Positions 61,394 through 64,000 of a stretch of 64,000 bases of DNA are shown here, one piece after another. The stretch's first letter is position 1. Each line of letters opens with the position of its first letter. The notes below the pieces were generated by a model. That model searched no databases, had not been told where the DNA came from, and was given only the letters and a program-made list of their open reading frames with translations. The stretch comes from Anaerolineae bacterium (GTDB lineage Bacteria > Chloroflexota > Anaerolineae > Promineifilales > Promineifilaceae): contig JAHDWL010000003.1 of NCBI GenBank assembly GCA_023384355.1, positions 1 through 64,000 of the forward strand, given 5' to 3'. The translations under genes and the position numbers were made by a program.

Positions 61394-62551
61394 CTATATT
61401 ACGCCTTTTTTCGTCTCAGTCACCAGATAATCAACAACAGCCCGGAGCGCCTCCTCGCGGTTGTCGTCACCCCCATGCTCATGATAGACACGAAGCTGGC
61501 GATCGGCACTGGTACCATCGCGAAGGATGTTGTAGACATGCTCCACTTCGTTACGGCTATCGAGTTCATCCACAACATCGTTAAGCAGTTCCAACAGCTC
61601 GCCCATTAGTTGGGGAAACGGTACTGCTGATTCGATTCCAAAGTCAATCAGCTCGCCGTCAATCCCGTAACGCACCGCGCGCCATTTGTTCTCGGTTATA
61701 TGTGCATGCCGGTATTGTCGCCACGACATATTCTGCTTCCGCAACTTGAGCAACTTGGCGCAAATCGCCTGGAATAGTGCCGCGATACAGATGCAGTCAT
61801 CGACATTGGTGCAAATATCGCTGATGCGGAACTCCAACGTGGTATAAACCGGATGCGGCCGCAGGTCCCACCAGATCTTGGCCCGCTTGTCGAGCTTGCC
61901 GAACGCCCCAACCCGCTCCAGCATCTGCTCATAATGCTTGTAATCTGACCACGAAAGAAAGGAATGCGGGATACCCGTGCGCGGCAATGATTCGAATACG
62001 ACGCTGCGATAAGACTTGAGGCCGGTGTTATACCCCCGCCAGAACGGGGAACTCGTCGATAATGCCAACAGATGTGGAATAAAGTAGCGAGCCTGATTCA
62101 TGGTGGCGATCATGATCTCGCGTGATTCGGGATCATCGCCAAAGCCGACGTGGACGTGCATCCCGAAGATCAGCAGTTGTCTGGCGACGCCCTGCATGTC
62201 GTCAAGAAGTTCCTTGTACCGCGTACCCTCGGTGATAATCTGATCTTCCCATCGCGCGAACGGGTGGGTTGAGGCTGCAGCAATCGCCAATCCGTTCTCA
62301 TCCGCCAGTTCAAGGACGTCACGGCGGAGCCGAACGATCTCCGATCGCGCTTCCTTGATGTTTTGGCAGATGTGGCTTCCTACCTCCACCTGGGATTGCA
62401 TCAATTCCGGTTTCAAATCGAGCTTCTTGGGTCGAATCTGGTCCTGGGTCAGTAGCTCGCTGATGTAGGCGCGCAGATTCCGCGTTTCGGGGTCGATGAT
62501 CTGGTATTCCTCTTCAATGCCGAGAGTCAGGGGTTGAGTTGGAACTGACAT
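61394..62551 (-). CDS. Carboxylate-amine ligase, YbdK/GCS2 family
   Basis: About 385 residues related to glutamate-cysteine ligase 2. Motifs: LTLGIEEEYQIIDPETRNL, QVEVGSHICQNIKEARSEI, LLIFGMHVHVGF, and YTTLEFRISDICTNVDDCIC. These proteins have weak or unknown ligase activity. The ATG at 62549-62551 is preferred over a start six codons earlier because GGAGAAG lies before it. The -10 of its promoter is enclosed in an inverted repeat at 62624-62674. Confidence 0.92.
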   Translation of the reverse strand: MSVPTQPLTLGIEEEYQIIDPETRNLRAYISELLTQDQIRPKKLDLKPELMQSQVEVGSHICQNIKEARSEIVRLRRDVLELADENGLAIAAASTHPFARWEDQIITEGTRYKELLDDMQGVARQLLIFGMHVHVGFGDDPESREIMIATMNQARYFIPHLLALSTSSPFWRGYNTGLKSYRSVVFESLPRTGIPHSFLSWSDYKHYEQMLERVGAFGKLDKRAKIWWDLRPHPVYTTLEFRISDICTNVDDCICIAALFQAICAKLLKLRKQNMSWRQYRHAHITENKWRAVRYGIDGELIDFGIESAVPFPQLMGELLELLNDVVDELDSRNEVEHVYNILRDGTSADRQLRVYHEHGGDDNREEALRAVVDYLVTETKKGVI

Positions 62552-62623
62552 GATATTACTTCTCCACATCGCCGGCAGAGTAATTTATTTTCGACTCGGT
62601 CAAACCAACGCCGGGGTCCTTCT

Positions 62624-62674
62624 GGGCGGGGATTATAGCACGGTCAACAACCGCACAGGTATAAATCCCCGCCC
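62624..62674 (-). promoter_or_regulatory. Extended -10 promoter bracketed by an 11-bp inverted repeat
   Basis: GGGCGGGGATT (62624-62634) and AATCCCCGCCC (62664-62674) are perfect inverted arms 29 nt apart. On the minus strand the inner segment ends with TGCTATAAT (extended -10; TATAAT is the complement of 62632-62637), reaching into one arm. It serves the YbdK-type gene. Confidence 0.55.
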
Positions 62675-62685
62675 AATAATTCATG

Positions 62686-64000
62686 CTATTTAGATCTTTC
62701 CATTCCTTGCAGGTAGGAAACGAGCAAGCGCACGCCAAAACCGGTTCCACCAGCCGGGGTATAATCTCCTGCCTTCTCTGACAAGGCCATCCCGGCGATG
62801 TCCAGATGTGCCCACGGGTAGTTGGTGAACTCGCGCAGGAAGGTGGCCGACGTGCCCACGCCACCGAAGCGGCCGCCGCTGTTCTTCATATCGGCCACAT
62901 CGGAGTTGATCGACCGGCGATAATCATCATAGAGAGGCAGTTGCCATATGCGTTCGGACGTTGCCCCGGAAGCGGAGAGCAACCGATCTTTCAATGTGTC
63001 ATCGTTGCAGAACAACCCCGCCGCGACACCGCCGCCCAACGCGATCACACACGCCCCGGTCAGGGTCGCCAGATCGATAACTGCATCGGGTTTATAGGAT
63101 TCAGCATATACCAGCGCGTCCGCCAGCACCATCCGGCCTTCGGCGTCCGTGCTTATGATCTCAATCGTCTTGCCGTTTGACGCCTTGATGACATCGGCCG
63201 GGCGGTAGGCGTTGGCATCGGGCATATTCTCCGTGCACGGCGTGATGCCGATGACGCGCAGGGGTACATTGAGTCGCCCCACCGTCTCCATTGCGCCAAA
63301 CACGGCCGCCGCCCCACCCATGTCGGATTTCATGTCGCCCATTCGCTCGGACGGCTTGATGGAGATGCCGCCGGTGTCAAAGGTGATACCCTTGCCGACC
63401 AAAACCACCGTCGGTAAATCAGTCCGATCAGCGTTGTGCTCGAGGATGACAAATTTCGGCGGTTCGCCCGCGCCTTGCGCCACAGCCAGATAAGCCCCCA
63501 TGTGACGCTCAGCGGCCCATTCCCGGTCACCGATGATGACATTGAAGCCGTGATCCGAGGCGATCTTTTCGGCAGCAGCTGCCAGACGGGAGGGTGTCGC
63601 AACATTCGGCGGCATATTGACGAGATCGCGCGCCAAACTTACGCCCGCGGCAATCGCTACGGCGGTTGCCGCCCCGGCCGATATTGCCTCAATCCGCTCC
63701 CCGTCATACTCGACCAGGGTGAGCGTTTGGACATCATTCTGCGGTTCTTTTTTCTTGTCGGCGTCAAACCGGTAGGCAGCCAGCAGCGATCCTTCTACTG
63801 TGGCCTGGGCGGCGGCAGCGACATCCAGGCCACCGATGCCGGCGCCGTGAACGATGGACGCAACATTCCGGGCGTTCAGATCGCGAGCGCGCTTGATTGC
63901 GGCCGCCGCGGCTCGTCGCACCCCTTCCAGGTCGAACCCGTCAGCCTTACCCAACCCCACGACCACAACCCGACGCGCAGCGATCGCGCCACGAGGATAA
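62686..64000 (-). CDS. pepA: Leucyl aminopeptidase (M17), N-terminus beyond the window
   Basis: A zinc/manganese aminopeptidase. The frame is open to the right edge (upstream residues include RGAIAARRVVVVGLGKADG), so the N-terminal 60-90 residues are missing here and the GTG near 63966 is not the true start. Metal and catalytic motifs are complete: VGKGITFDTGGISIKPSERM (Lys, Asp), MKSDMGGAAAVFGAM, STDAEGRMVLADALVYAE (Glu, catalytic Arg) and DLATLTGACVIALG. The C-terminus GDYTPAGGTGFGVRLLVSYL is typical. Confidence 0.95.
   Translation of the reverse strand, partial: YPRGAIAARRVVVVGLGKADGFDLEGVRRAAAAAIKRARDLNARNVASIVHGAGIGGLDVAAAAQATVEGSLLAAYRFDADKKKEPQNDVQTLTLVEYDGERIEAISAGAATAVAIAAGVSLARDLVNMPPNVATPSRLAAAAEKIASDHGFNVIIGDREWAAERHMGAYLAVAQGAGEPPKFVILEHNADRTDLPTVVLVGKGITFDTGGISIKPSERMGDMKSDMGGAAAVFGAMETVGRLNVPLRVIGITPCTENMPDANAYRPADVIKASNGKTIEIISTDAEGRMVLADALVYAESYKPDAVIDLATLTGACVIALGGGVAAGLFCNDDTLKDRLLSASGATSERIWQLPLYDDYRRSINSDVADMKNSGGRFGGVGTSATFLREFTNYPWAHLDIAGMALSEKAGDYTPAGGTGFGVRLLVSYLQGMERSK

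Overview
This looks like a chromosomal window from a Chloroflexota (Anaerolineae/Caldilineae-like) bacterium. That is an inference from gene content and organisation: a transaldolase-glucose-6-phosphate isomerase fusion, a serine operon with a class V aminotransferase, a MurA with Asp at the catalytic Cys position, large secreted beta-propeller proteins, and a C-terminal tail of the 'Y-x-L-x-L-P' kind. Base composition is moderately GC-rich and even. I see no rRNA, tRNA, CRISPR array, transposase or phage gene, so this is mostly core chromosome with accessory patches.

Left part (1-7118): on the minus strand, trmFO, a DUF4139 protein, hflX (no normal start codon) and a gene leaving the window; then trpB (+) converging on a YprB-like nuclease (-). 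From 7193 to 13520 lies the most unusual pair: a cytosolic STAND-type NTPase fused to an OmpR-type winged helix, followed by a 1,600-residue protein with a secreted beta-propeller, one membrane span and a related cytoplasmic STAND NTPase. This could be a signalling system without histidine kinases. Then come sixA, an eno-clpP unit (-), an orphan hybrid-free histidine kinase (+), and a run of cysteine desulfurase, mnmA, three small membrane/envelope genes and a rel (RSH) gene whose hydrolase catalytic residues are lost.

Middle (24-46 kb): a lone ABC exporter with a 75-residue partner; a secreted protein with seven FG-GAP repeats, RTX repeats and three cadherin-like domains; a scpB-rluB-cmk-DUF512 operon (-); an M20 peptidase; a protein of a family I associate with mobile elements, beside two hairpins with complementary loops; the tal-pgi fusion with a disabled transaldolase site; a two-gene heterodimeric ABC exporter with a palindrome over its promoter; folD; and two sugar-nucleotide epimerase/dehydratase genes.

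Right part (46-64 kb): serB-serC-serA (a complete route from 3-phosphoglycerate to serine) ending in a clear terminator; the minus-strand block rpmH-rnpA-yidD-(PQQ lipoprotein)-yidC-jag for ribosome/RNase P/membrane insertion, with an attenuator-like leader before rpmH; murA; an alpha/beta hydrolase; rdgB; a DUF177-obgE-methyltransferase-amidohydrolase run; a YbdK-type ligase; and a pepA truncated by the window edge.

Several promoters share a TTGCGG/A -35 box, and three genes have a -10 box 7-8 nt before the ATG with no Shine-Dalgarno sequence, suggesting leaderless transcripts.
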